A DNA stretch of 31,226 nucleotides from a virus. Shown here in pieces: positions 1 through 6,211 of the stretch (its first letter is position 1; the number at the start of each line of letters is the position of its first letter). Under the pieces are notes generated by a model. It ran no database searches and was not told the DNA's origin. It worked only from the letters and a program-made list of their open reading frames with translations. The translations under genes were made by a program, and so were the position numbers. Location: the IMG/VR virus record IMGVR_UViG_3300044733_002188, positions 1 to 31,226 of that record; one strand, 5' to 3'.

Positions 1-235
1 GCGTCTCGTCGGTGTTGTCGTTCGTGCGAACGTGCAGCCTCCACGAGCGGACGCCGTCGCACAGCTGCACCAGGCGAGCGAGATTGCCCGCCAGCCACTT
101 GTCGCAGTTGCGGGCAAGACCGACGAACGCCACGTCGGCATCACGCCAGGCGTCGACACCTCGCTCGTAATTCGCTCGGAAGTCCTCAACGAACACGTCT
201 AACGGGTACAGCAGGTGATCCGGCGGAGACTCCAT
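1..235 (-). CDS. Glycosyltransferase-like protein, N-terminal part (runs off window)
   Basis: The reading frame is open from an ATG at 235 to the window edge, giving 78 residues. Residues about 34-78 contain AFVGLARNC, then NLARL and RTNDNTDET. This pattern resembles the start of a glycosyltransferase-like fold seen in small capsule or cell-surface glycosyltransferases, with a first beta strand followed by a helix and an acidic/Asn-rich NDNTD segment. The start lies 3 nt after the stop of the upstream radical SAM gene, with GAGGG as a weak ribosome site, so the two are probably co-transcribed and translationally coupled. The donor, acceptor and catalytic residues lie outside the window. Family assignment is by pattern recall only. 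Confidence 0.55.
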   Translation of the reverse strand, partial: MESPPDHLLYPLDVFVEDFRANYERGVDAWRDADVAFVGLARNCDKWLAGNLARLVQLCDGVRSWRLHVRTNDNTDET

Positions 236-238
236 CAC

Positions 239-1087
239 TCAGCCCTCGTGCTTCACGTGGTCACAGCAGGCAAAGCAGACAGCGTCGCACCACTCGACGC
301 GACGCTCCAATTCGTCCAGTCGCACGCTGCCGTCGACTTTGCAGATTGCCTCGATGTCCTGATACGCAAACGTCACGCACTGATACAGCGAGCCGTCCGC
401 TCCGACTGCCATGAGCTTGTCGTGCCGATTGCAGAGCTTCCCCTGCGGCGGCGGTCCAGCGAGGTAGACGTTGCCCGGCCCGAGGATCTGCTCCGCCGCC
501 GCCTTGAGGTGCGACACGTCCGCCGGGCCATGCGTGTCAAGGTGCCAGTTGATTCCCGCCAGCGGCAGCGAGCGGAGGTACGCGAGCGTCTCGGCGAGCT
601 TCTCAATCGTCGAGTCGGCAATCACGACCGTTGCCCGAGCAGGACAACCGCACTCCGCGAGCATACGGATGCTGCGGCTGTACGAGTCCTCCATGCCGCT
701 GCACGGATGCCACGACGCAGTCCAGGCAACGCATCGCTCGAGGGCACCCGTGGCGATGAGCCGCTGAATCGCCGTGCTCATCAGCGTGTTGCTCGTGATC
801 GCCCAGCGGTGCGGAATCGCCGCGAGGATCTCGGGCAGGTCAAGACGCATCAGCGCCTCGCCGCCGCTGATCTCCAGGTGCCCGCCCATCGCGTCGTAGT
901 TGGCGGCGAAGAACGCGACGAGGTCCGCAGCTGGGGCACGCTCGTCGGACGACGTGATCTTGCTGTCAAAGATCAGGCGGTTCGTTTGCTTGTCGATTGA
1001 GTATGGACAGTAGGGGCATTTTCGGCCGTAGCTCTGACCTGGCGAGTAGGACTGACAATTCCACGATGGGAACCAGACGAGCTTCAT
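239..1087 (-). CDS. Radical SAM protein with SPASM-like C-terminal cysteines
   Basis: This 282-residue protein probably binds a [4Fe-4S] cluster and S-adenosylmethionine and performs radical chemistry on an unknown substrate. The cluster motif appears to be Cys11, Cys24 and Cys27 (CX12CX2C, ending CPYC), an expanded form of the usual CX3CX2C. SGGEAL at about residues 74-79 matches the GGE motif of the SAM-binding barrel. The last 70 residues hold many cysteines (GKLCNRH, YQCV, AICK and a final CX3CX2CC), suggesting an auxiliary cluster like a SPASM or twitch domain. No other in-frame ATG, GTG or TTG is available nearby, so the start is ATG 1087. It is followed directly by a glycosyltransferase-like gene. 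Modification of a peptide, a sugar or a DNA base are all possible. Confidence 0.8.
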   Translation of the reverse strand: MKLVWFPSWNCQSYSPGQSYGRKCPYCPYSIDKQTNRLIFDSKITSSDERAPAADLVAFFAANYDAMGGHLEISGGEALMRLDLPEILAAIPHRWAITSNTLMSTAIQRLIATGALERCVAWTASWHPCSGMEDSYSRSIRMLAECGCPARATVVIADSTIEKLAETLAYLRSLPLAGINWHLDTHGPADVSHLKAAAEQILGPGNVYLAGPPPQGKLCNRHDKLMAVGADGSLYQCVTFAYQDIEAICKVDGSVRLDELERRVEWCDAVCFACCDHVKHEG

Positions 1088-1116
1088 TGGGTCCGCACGG
1101 TAGTCCGTGCCTCCTC
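1085..1116 (-). promoter_or_regulatory. Ribosome site separated from its start codon by a hairpin
   Basis: A strong AGGAGG (1111-1116) lies 23 nt from the radical SAM ATG, too far for normal initiation. The gap holds a perfect hairpin: GCACGG, loop ACTA, CCGTGC (1095-1110), followed by 7 nt to the ATG. Folding the hairpin would bring AGGAG to a normal distance of about 7 nt. The same trick is known for phage T4 gene 38. Functional use here is inferred. Confidence 0.5.
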
Positions 1117-1118
1117 TA

Positions 1119-2075
1119 TCACTCTGACTCCCAACCTTGAATCACTGACGAGAGCGTTTTTTCTATTGAGCGATACGCCTTCTGATCAATCACGACCAAC
1201 TTGTGCTGCGGATAGAACTTAGCAAAACGCTTGAGCTTTCCCTTGCTTGCGGAGTCCATCCACCCCTTAACTTCGTGGAACGCAACAGTCCCGTCTTTCT
1301 CGACAACCTTGAAGTCAGGTTTGTACGTGTATGGCCCTCGCCCAACACCATCAAAACGAAAAGTGGTTGGCTCATACTCCCATGCCGCTATATCACCACG
1401 CTGCTCAAGCCACTTGAGGTATCTGGCGTAGTTGGCTTCCCATCTGCTCCTGACGAAGAATCCAAGGTCTTCTCGAATGCCTCTTCGGCAACGGCTGTAG
1501 ACGTTTTGGCCTTTGTTGAATGCCTGGGCAGCACACCCAGTGCCGTAACGCGCAATGTTTGTTGCGGCCTGTTTTTGCCTGCGAAGCTCAAGAAGAACAG
1601 GCTTGCCCTTAAGATCATCCCAATGCTTCGCAGATTTCTTGCCGATTCTCTTTTTGGTATTTGCTGAGTGCTTTAGGCCAAGAGATCCTCGCGGGTGTCC
1701 ATGCTGCTTAATCGCTTCTGAGGTTCTTTCGGACATGACTTGACGAAATGACTTCGTAACCACTGGCCTTGCCTTGTTGGTCAAGCCAAGTGCCTTTGCC
1801 TTGCGGCTGATATTTGACTTCAGCCTTCCAAGATCCGCTGCAAGGCAATCCAAGCCCAGCGTGTCCTTGCCTTTCGCTTCAGGTCGCAAGTACCACGCGA
1901 TCAGTTTTGAAAGTTCTTCGTCCGACCACGAGTCATCGCGTTTAGTCCAGCCGCGAGCGCTGCAAGCGTTACGCACTGCGTGATGGCTTTTGCCAAGCAT
2001 GTCGGCAATCTGTTTGTGCGTGTGCGTCTTGTAATGCTGCTTGATTATTTCCAGCTCTTTTTTTGTCATCGCCAT
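1119..2075 (-). CDS. Free-standing PD-(D/E)XK endonuclease, probably homing-type
   Basis: This 318-residue protein has an N-terminal segment like a helix-turn-helix (KQIADMLGKSHHAVRNACSARGW). The middle is basic, with SLGLKHSANTKKRIGKKSAKHW, resembling the NUMOD DNA-binding segments of homing endonucleases. The C-terminal nuclease core has the order WEYEP, KPDF (Asp254), then FHEVKGW (Glu268, Lys270), the E-x-K signature of PD-(D/E)XK enzymes such as TnsA- and Vsr-like nucleases. The gene looks visibly less GC-rich than its neighbours and sits directly on a truncated rusA, both signs of transfer. ATG 2075 has GGAA about 9 nt upstream. ATG 2069 forms an ATGA overlap with the rusA remnant and is the alternative start. 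The frame is open further upstream, but that part overlaps other genes and reads as an arginine/alanine-rich shadow. Confidence 0.75.
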   Translation of the reverse strand: MAMTKKELEIIKQHYKTHTHKQIADMLGKSHHAVRNACSARGWTKRDDSWSDEELSKLIAWYLRPEAKGKDTLGLDCLAADLGRLKSNISRKAKALGLTNKARPVVTKSFRQVMSERTSEAIKQHGHPRGSLGLKHSANTKKRIGKKSAKHWDDLKGKPVLLELRRQKQAATNIARYGTGCAAQAFNKGQNVYSRCRRGIREDLGFFVRSRWEANYARYLKWLEQRGDIAAWEYEPTTFRFDGVGRGPYTYKPDFKVVEKDGTVAFHEVKGWMDSASKGKLKRFAKFYPQHKLVVIDQKAYRSIEKTLSSVIQGWESE

Positions 2076-2197
2076 ACGCACAGTTTCCAGCATGAGTGAA
2101 TAAGCAAACCCGGCCGAGCGAACCCGCCCCGCGTCGAGACTCGCGGCCTCGGCTGCGGGACGGGCTCGCCGGCAACGGTGAACGTCACAGGACGCAT
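2066..2197 (-). pseudogene. rusA: RusA-type Holliday junction resolvase, truncated to its N-terminus
   Basis: An ATG at 2197, 2 nt after the stop of the upstream gene, starts a frame reading VTFTVAGEPVPQPRPRVSTR and then GGFARP. This is typical of the first 30 residues of RusA endonucleases (beta strand, G-x-P-x-P-x-x-R-P-R). After GGFARP the frame continues with unrelated sequence (GLLIHSCWKLCVWR) and stops at 2066, overlapping the first codons of the endonuclease gene. RusA is normally about 120-130 residues with catalytic aspartates further downstream, all missing here. No RusA C-terminus is seen beyond the endonuclease, so the 3' part was replaced rather than simply interrupted. The 43-residue product cannot be a working resolvase. 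Confidence 0.7.
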
Positions 2198-2199
2198 GG

Positions 2200-2583
2200 T
2201 CACTCGTACCGCACGACCGCGATCCAGCCGCGACGCGCCGGGCACCACGCGGTGCCGATCTCGCGGACGCGCCTCGTGCCCCAGAAGCACGCCGAGCGGC
2301 ACGCATGGTCAGGGCTCGAGGTGCTGAACCCCAGCCCCTCGTAGCCGCCACCGCGGCGGTTGCAGTGCGAGAACGTGTTGGTGGCTGCAAGATGCGCCGC
2401 ATGGGCATCCGCCGACACGACGGTCACGCTACGCGGCGTGCTGACAACGACGCTGGTGGGTGCGTCACTGTGAACCACGACACGCTGCGGACGCAGCAGG
2501 CTGCATCGTCCGTTGATGCAGACAGTGTCGGCGTGAGCCGCCGAGCAGAGCAGGGCGGCAAGAGCAAGAAGTGCGAAACGCAT
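2200..2583 (-). CDS. Small secreted protein, CAP-like fragment
   Basis: This 127-residue protein starts at ATG 2583 with GGAGG 6-7 nt upstream. Residues 1-19 form a clear signal peptide (MRFALLALAALLCSAAHA). The mature part starts DTVCINGRCSLL, then has a Val/Ser-rich stretch and a C-terminal half with AHLAATNTFSHC, GGGYEGLGFS, ACFWGTRRVREIG and GWIAVVRYE. The spacing of the HC, YEG and GWIAVV elements recalls a shortened CAP/SCP-like fold. This is a pattern impression, not a firm family call. Cysteines in CINGRC and the C-terminal half suggest disulfides outside the cytoplasm. In a prophage it could be a lysogenic-conversion gene. It stops 2 nt before the rusA remnant. Confidence 0.7.
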   Translation of the reverse strand: MRFALLALAALLCSAAHADTVCINGRCSLLRPQRVVVHSDAPTSVVVSTPRSVTVVSADAHAAHLAATNTFSHCNRRGGGYEGLGFSTSSPDHACRSACFWGTRRVREIGTAWCPARRGWIAVVRYE

Positions 2584-2645
2584 GGCAATCCTCCGTGAGC
2601 CAGGCCGCACTGCGCGGCCTCATGCGAATCACGGTAGATGCCGCG

Positions 2646-3161
2646 TCAAGCGGATGGCGGCTCGGGAAGAGGCATCCAGTGGGTGTACCTGCCCTCGCTA
2701 AAAGGCACGGCGAGGTCGCCGCCCTCGTTAACGTGATGCGGGAGGCAAAAGCGACCCGCTGACACTGGCCACCGCTCGTCTGGGCGGAACCACAACACAA
2801 GACAATCCTCTTCCGGCAACCGCTCGCTCACCGGAATCCATCGCAATCCGGCTAGTGAAACGCTGCCGCTGATCTTTTCGTCTTCGAGGATGCAGTCGAT
2901 CGTAGTGTCGGACAGTTCACTGAGGCTCAATCCATCTGGGCCAAACTTGGACATTGATTCGGCATTGAAGCTTTCTCGGCTTACGGCAAAGCCCTCAGCA
3001 AAAAAACAAGCCGCCAACTCTCTGATGGTTTGCATCTCTTTCTTGCTCATAACCCACAACCTTTCTACGTAATCCGGCCCTGCCGCTGCCACGCGACGAA
3101 TGATACCCGACGCCACGGGACAGGGCGGAAGCGTGCTTGGCCAAATGGGATAATCGTTCAC
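2646..3161 (-). CDS. DUF551-domain phage protein
   Basis: This 171-residue protein has a C-terminal domain starting RWIPVSERLPEEDCLVLWF and ending THWMPLPEPP, the hallmark ends of DUF551, a small domain common in phage early regions with no known biochemical role. The N-terminal 100 residues are mostly helical with no recognised motif. The chosen start is GTG 3161, which overlaps the upstream stop as GTGA and would give coupling. ATG 3050, with AGAAAGG about 9 nt upstream, is a strong alternative giving a protein 37 residues shorter. Confidence 0.75.
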   Translation of the reverse strand: MNDYPIWPSTLPPCPVASGIIRRVAAAGPDYVERLWVMSKKEMQTIRELAACFFAEGFAVSRESFNAESMSKFGPDGLSLSELSDTTIDCILEDEKISGSVSLAGLRWIPVSERLPEEDCLVLWFRPDERWPVSAGRFCLPHHVNEGGDLAVPFSEGRYTHWMPLPEPPSA

Positions 3162-3454
3162 GTCAGCCGCTTCAGCAGCTTGCTGAGCGTGACGGCAAAC
3201 TCGTGCGGCGGTTCATCATCGCTGTGAATATCAGCAAAGAACTCCACCGCCTCCCGCTCCTCGGCGGTGAGCGTGTAAGAAACTTCTGCCCGTTTTTCTT
3301 TCGGCATCGGTTCCGTACCACCACGCTCGCGGAGCATGGCGTCGGCCGTCTCGTAGGAGAGACGCGCCCAGTACTCCAACGCACGATCCTTATCGGTCGG
3401 CGCGGCCAGCAGCCCCGTCAAAGCAGCGGCGGCGAACGTGTCGAGGTCAGTCAT
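3158..3454 (-). CDS. Hypothetical phage protein (98 aa)
   Basis: A short, acidic, helical protein with LTAEEREAVEFFADIHSDD near the C-terminus. The start ATG 3454 overlaps the preceding stop as ATGA and its own stop overlaps the next GTG, placing it in a tightly coupled early operon. No domain was recognised. Use of the frame, with GC-ending codons and both flanking overlaps, supports a real gene. Confidence 0.7.
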   Translation of the reverse strand: MTDLDTFAAAALTGLLAAPTDKDRALEYWARLSYETADAMLRERGGTEPMPKEKRAEVSYTLTAEEREAVEFFADIHSDDEPPHEFAVTLSKLLKRLT

Positions 3455-3705
3455 CGCATCGCCCTCATCTCTGCCATGTGGCGTTCCCGAATCTCTGCGG
3501 CCCGCTCTCGGATCTGGTCCGGCGTCGGGTCGTTCTCAAAGATTTCCCTCGTCGGTCGCTGCCTGTTGGGCAGCTTGTGCCTCATCTTGAGGTCATGCAC
3601 GTAGCTCTCGCTGCACCCAAGGGCGGCGGCGATCTCCGTGTAGGAGTCGCCGCGCGCCCACATCTGATGCAGCTGCAACGGGCAGTATTGCACCGGGTAC
3701 GGCAT
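3451..3705 (-). CDS. Small helix-turn-helix DNA-binding protein
   Basis: This 84-residue protein carries a textbook helix-turn-helix at about residues 20-45: SYTEIAAALGCSESYVHDL followed by KMRHKLPNRQR. The rest is a charged helix (DQIRERAAEIRERHMAEM). It resembles small phage regulators with a sigma-region-4-like or GcrA-like HTH. It starts 2 nt after the sliding-clamp stop and overlaps the next gene by ATGA. Its target sites are unknown, and no nearby palindrome is obvious. Confidence 0.75.
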   Translation of the reverse strand: MPYPVQYCPLQLHQMWARGDSYTEIAAALGCSESYVHDLKMRHKLPNRQRPTREIFENDPTPDQIRERAAEIRERHMAEMRAMR

Positions 3706-3707
3706 CG

Positions 3708-4823
3708 TCAGTCCTTCGCCAGCGGCATGATGACGCCCGTGTGGTCACCGCAACGCAGCACGACGGCGGACTGCTCGTCAACGGCCTCGACCTCAACCTC
3801 GGGCTCGGCGTCACCGCTGATGCCGTTCAACCACTCCACGACGAAGGTCGGGTCGAGCTTCACCGAGCACGAGTCTCCAGCCTCCACGACGTCGCAGGTG
3901 ACGCTCGACTCGCCGCACTCGGCCGACTGCCCGTGCAGCCAGATGCCGGTGTTCGCAAACGTGTAGTCGACTCCCTTGCTGTTCTCGCTGGTCACGATGG
4001 CAGCCGCTCGAGTCGCCGCCATGAGCGCCGCCCTGTCAACGGTCGTGGCCTTGGCGTCACGCTCAGGGATGACTTTCCGCCAATCGGGGAACCGCCCATC
4101 GACAAGCCTGGCGGTCACGACTGTGCCGCCGATGGTCGCCACGATCTCGCTGGGCGTGGCCTCAAGCTGCACCGCAGCGTCGCCAGCGTTGCCCGCGAGA
4201 CGCGAGATGATGCCCATCGCACGGGCCGGCACCAGCGTCTGCGAGTCATCCACCGCCAAGTCATGCTCGGCAGCGAACGACGAGAGACGCCGCCCGTCCG
4301 TCGCCACCAGCGTGACGGTGTCGCCCTTCACCTCCACCAGCACAGCCCCCAGCGCGTAGCGGCTGGACTCGTTGTCCGTCGCGAATACGGTGCCACGCAC
4401 GGCACGACAGAACTGGTCAGCCGGCAGGCGGGTCACGCTCCTGGCGTTCGTCGGCATCCACGCCGGATACTCGGCCGCGTCCTCGGTCGGCAGCGTCCAC
4501 TCGCCGTGGCCAGCACGGACGATGCACGTGGTGCCGTTGGGGATCAGCGTCACCTCGTCGCCCGTGGCGTTGGCTACGATGGCCTGCAGCCTGTCCTTCG
4601 GCAGCAGCAGCGCCGGCCCGTCGTAGGCAATGGCTGCGTCGATTCTGACGTCGCCATCACTCCCAGACAGGACCGCGCCCGACAGGAGCACGTTCTGGAG
4701 CACGGGCCGCGGGCTTCTTGCCGGGACAGCCGGTGCCACGGCAGCGAGCGCCGCCTTGAGATCCCTGGTGGACAGGCTGATGCCACCATCCGCTTTCTTT
4801 CGTCGTTCCTTCGTCATCGTCAT
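3708..4823 (-). CDS. dnaN: DNA polymerase III beta subunit-like sliding clamp
   Basis: This 371-residue protein matches the length and three-domain layout of the bacterial beta clamp, the ring that tethers DNA polymerase III to DNA. Recognisable features are the N-terminal LKAALAAVAPAVPARSPRPVLQNV, the domain-2 segment TDNESSRYALGAVLVEV followed by VATDGRRL, DGRFPDWRKVIP at the domain 2/3 region, and the C-terminal VIMPL that corresponds to the VMPMR end of the family. ATG 4823 is chosen because AAAGGA lies about 8 nt upstream; ATG 4832 lies inside that site. The gene follows dcm and a small membrane ORF. Phage clamps of bacterial type are uncommon and imply that the phage loads the host polymerase onto its own DNA. 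Confidence 0.95.
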   Translation of the reverse strand: MTMTKERRKKADGGISLSTRDLKAALAAVAPAVPARSPRPVLQNVLLSGAVLSGSDGDVRIDAAIAYDGPALLLPKDRLQAIVANATGDEVTLIPNGTTCIVRAGHGEWTLPTEDAAEYPAWMPTNARSVTRLPADQFCRAVRGTVFATDNESSRYALGAVLVEVKGDTVTLVATDGRRLSSFAAEHDLAVDDSQTLVPARAMGIISRLAGNAGDAAVQLEATPSEIVATIGGTVVTARLVDGRFPDWRKVIPERDAKATTVDRAALMAATRAAAIVTSENSKGVDYTFANTGIWLHGQSAECGESSVTCDVVEAGDSCSVKLDPTFVVEWLNGISGDAEPEVEVEAVDEQSAVVLRCGDHTGVIMPLAKD

Positions 4824-4929
4824 GCTGCACATCCTTTCGCAGAGAGGTACCCATCAACACGCCGCAGGAAAACGCTCCTGCGGTGAGAATCATTCCCGTC
4901 ACGAGTAGAGCCAGGTCTTCGGTGGTCAC
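4657..4929 (-). CDS. Possible small membrane protein overlapping the clamp gene
   Basis: GTG 4929 overlaps the dcm stop as GTGA. The first 36 residues (DLALLVTGMILTAGAFSCGVL and then MGTSLRKDVQH) form one convincing membrane helix with a basic cytoplasmic flank. The frame then runs on for 55 codons inside the clamp gene in another frame, where it becomes Gly/Arg/Pro-rich and looks like a passive shadow. The N-terminal segment also covers the clamp ribosome site. Its function could be only coupling of clamp translation to dcm. No family was recognised. Confidence 0.35.
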   Translation of the reverse strand: MTTEDLALLVTGMILTAGAFSCGVLMGTSLRKDVQHDDDEGTTKESGWWHQPVHQGSQGGARCRGTGCPGKKPAARAPERAPVGRGPVWE

Positions 4930-6020
4930 GATGTCATCCTCGCTTCCGCTTCAAGAATCGCCCGCCCGATGACTTCGACGACTTGCGGGACGACGGCGTT
5001 TCCGAGGCATCTAAGGCGGTCCACCCGAGAGGGAACCCCATGAGCCACTCGACCCACGTCGGGTTCAGACTCCCACCAGCCACCGCATTGAGCGGCAGGC
5101 TGTTGCGCTCGTACTGACTCGGGCCGCCGTTGTTGCTGGCGTCCTGAGCGGTGGGCGTCGGTAGCATCTGCACTGCGTCGGCAAGATTTGCCCCGCCCAC
5201 AAGCCTCCCTGCCGACAATGCCTTGCTCGGCCGATAGAGCCCGTTCCCTATCTGAACGCAGCCTCGCCCCGCCTGCACGTCCGTCGTTCTGGGCGTCGGC
5301 CACATAGCTGACCGCAAATTCCGGCACGCCACGCCGCGACTCATCATCGACGGGCACATCTGGTTGGCCTTCGTCGTTGGCGTTGGATACATGGTCACAA
5401 ACCGATCTAGCGAGACAGTCTTGTTTGTCTCGTAGTTCAGCGTCTCGGATGACGTTGACTTCCGGCTGATGTGATCGGATGCCGTAGGAGTCGGAACGTG
5501 ATGCGTCGGCTTGTGAACCAAGCCAGCCACGAACGCCGACGATCCACACTCGTTCCCGCCTGTGCGGCGCACCAACGGCTGAAGCTGGAATAACGTGCCA
5601 CTCCGCGTCATACCCGAGCGAGGAAAGGTCACCGAGAACGGTTCCCATCCCCCGAGTAAGGAGCGCTGCGACGTTCTCCACGATGACGTAGCGGGGTCGT
5701 AGCTCGCCAATGATCCGAGCGAACTCGTGCCAAAGACCTGACCGCGCTCCTGCGAGTCCGGCTCCCTTGCCTGCAACGCTGATGTCTTGGCAGGGGAAGC
5801 CGCCGCAGATGAGGTCGACGCTGAAATCCTGTGTGTGTGTGTGTGTGTGTGTTGGCGGGAATGTCCGCACATCGTCGTGTCGTCGCACGTCGGGCCAGTG
5901 CTTGTTGAGGACTGCTCTTGCATACGGGTCAATCTCCACTTGCCACTTGCACGTCATCCCTGCTCGCTCAAGACCGAGCGAAAAGCCACCGATACCTGCG
6001 AACAATTCGCCAAACGTCAC
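4926..6020 (-). CDS. dcm: C5-cytosine DNA methyltransferase
   Basis: This 364-residue enzyme transfers a methyl group from SAM to C5 of cytosine. Motifs appear in order: I, FAGIGGFSLGLERAG at 7-21; II, VEID at about 28; IV, GGFPCQDIS with catalytic Cys77; VI, ENV at 115-117; VIII, RRERVWIVG near 154-162; IX/X, RVDRLRCLGNAVVPQV near 335. The region between VIII and IX is the target-recognition part and is low in recognisable structure. Start GTG 6020 has GGAGG upstream and a GTGA overlap with the previous gene. A (TG)11 tract encodes a His-Thr run just before motif IV, so slippage could switch the gene off. It is a solitary methyltransferase with no restriction partner, which suits self-protection or regulation. 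Confidence 0.95.
   Translation of the reverse strand: MTFGELFAGIGGFSLGLERAGMTCKWQVEIDPYARAVLNKHWPDVRRHDDVRTFPPTHTHTHTQDFSVDLICGGFPCQDISVAGKGAGLAGARSGLWHEFARIIGELRPRYVIVENVAALLTRGMGTVLGDLSSLGYDAEWHVIPASAVGAPHRRERVWIVGVRGWLGSQADASRSDSYGIRSHQPEVNVIRDAELRDKQDCLARSVCDHVSNANDEGQPDVPVDDESRRGVPEFAVSYVADAQNDGRAGGARLRSDRERALSAEQGIVGREACGRGKSCRRSADATDAHRSGRQQQRRPESVRAQQPAAQCGGWWESEPDVGRVAHGVPSRVDRLRCLGNAVVPQVVEVIGRAILEAEARMTS
4934..5923 (-). CDS. Overlapping +1-frame ORF inside dcm (possible overprinted gene)
   Basis: The +1 frame of dcm is open for about 330 codons with a patterned sequence: SLASYDPATSSWRTSQRSLL, then EPFSVTFPRSGMTRSGT, repeated PTPTASD-like units (HVPTPTASD, MYPTPT, MWPTPR, MLPTPTAQD), and near the end LNPTWVEWLMGFPLGWTALD. 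From memory, the same string of motifs is annotated as a phage protein beside or inside methyltransferase genes. Whether it is translated or merely follows from the conserved Dcm codons in GC-rich DNA cannot be decided here. ATG 5923 has GGAG about 10 nt upstream. A gain of one TG unit at 5830-5852 would join the Dcm N-terminus to this frame. Confidence 0.35.
   Translation of the reverse strand: MQEQSSTSTGPTCDDTTMCGHSRQHTHTHTHRISASTSSAAASPAKTSALQAREPDSQERGQVFGTSSLGSLASYDPATSSWRTSQRSLLGGWEPFSVTFPRSGMTRSGTLFQLQPLVRRTGGNECGSSAFVAGLVHKPTHHVPTPTASDHISRKSTSSETLNYETNKTVSLDRFVTMYPTPTTKANQMCPSMMSRGVACRNLRSAMWPTPRTTDVQAGRGCVQIGNGLYRPSKALSAGRLVGGANLADAVQMLPTPTAQDASNNGGPSQYERNSLPLNAVAGGSLNPTWVEWLMGFPLGWTALDASETPSSRKSSKSSGGRFLKRKRG
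5830..5852. repeat. (TG)11T dinucleotide microsatellite inside dcm
   Basis: Twenty-three bases of uninterrupted TG lie in the coding part of dcm, read on the coding strand as CA repeats that give a His-Thr run between motif II and motif IV. Dinucleotide tracts of this length are classic slippage sites for phase variation of methyltransferases. Confidence 0.9.
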
Positions 6021-6211
6021 AGCTCGGCCTCCGTTCGCTCTATGGTCTGTGCCAGCCTGCAGCACCTGTCCAGCGTCACGCTCAGCGTCTTCGCAGCCAC
6101 CTCGAGCAGCAGGCGGTCGTCGTCCGAGACGTCCTCGTCCCAGCTGCGTTGCTCAAGCGCCTGCACGACGTCCAGCGGCGCGGGAAGGTAGATCCACTCG
6201 GGGCGGCTCAT
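6017..6211 (-). CDS. Hypothetical small phage protein (64 aa)
   Basis: An acidic, helical protein with no recognised domain. ATG 6211 overlaps the preceding stop as ATGA, and its TGA overlaps the GTG of dcm, so it probably serves partly to couple dcm translation. GGAGG for dcm lies inside its last codons. Confidence 0.65.
   Translation of the reverse strand: MSRPEWIYLPAPLDVVQALEQRSWDEDVSDDDRLLLEVAAKTLSVTLDRCCRLAQTIERTEAEL

Noticed and set aside
2076-2408. N-terminal extension of the PD-(D/E)XK endonuclease to 2408
   Set aside because: The extension overlaps the secreted-protein gene and the rusA remnant and reads as an Arg/Ala-rich shadow; starts at 2075 or 2069 are better.
3741-4886. Long open plus-strand frame opposite dnaN
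   Set aside because: It is Arg/His/Gly-rich, lacks motifs, and lies exactly opposite a clear clamp gene; a shadow of GC-rich codon bias.
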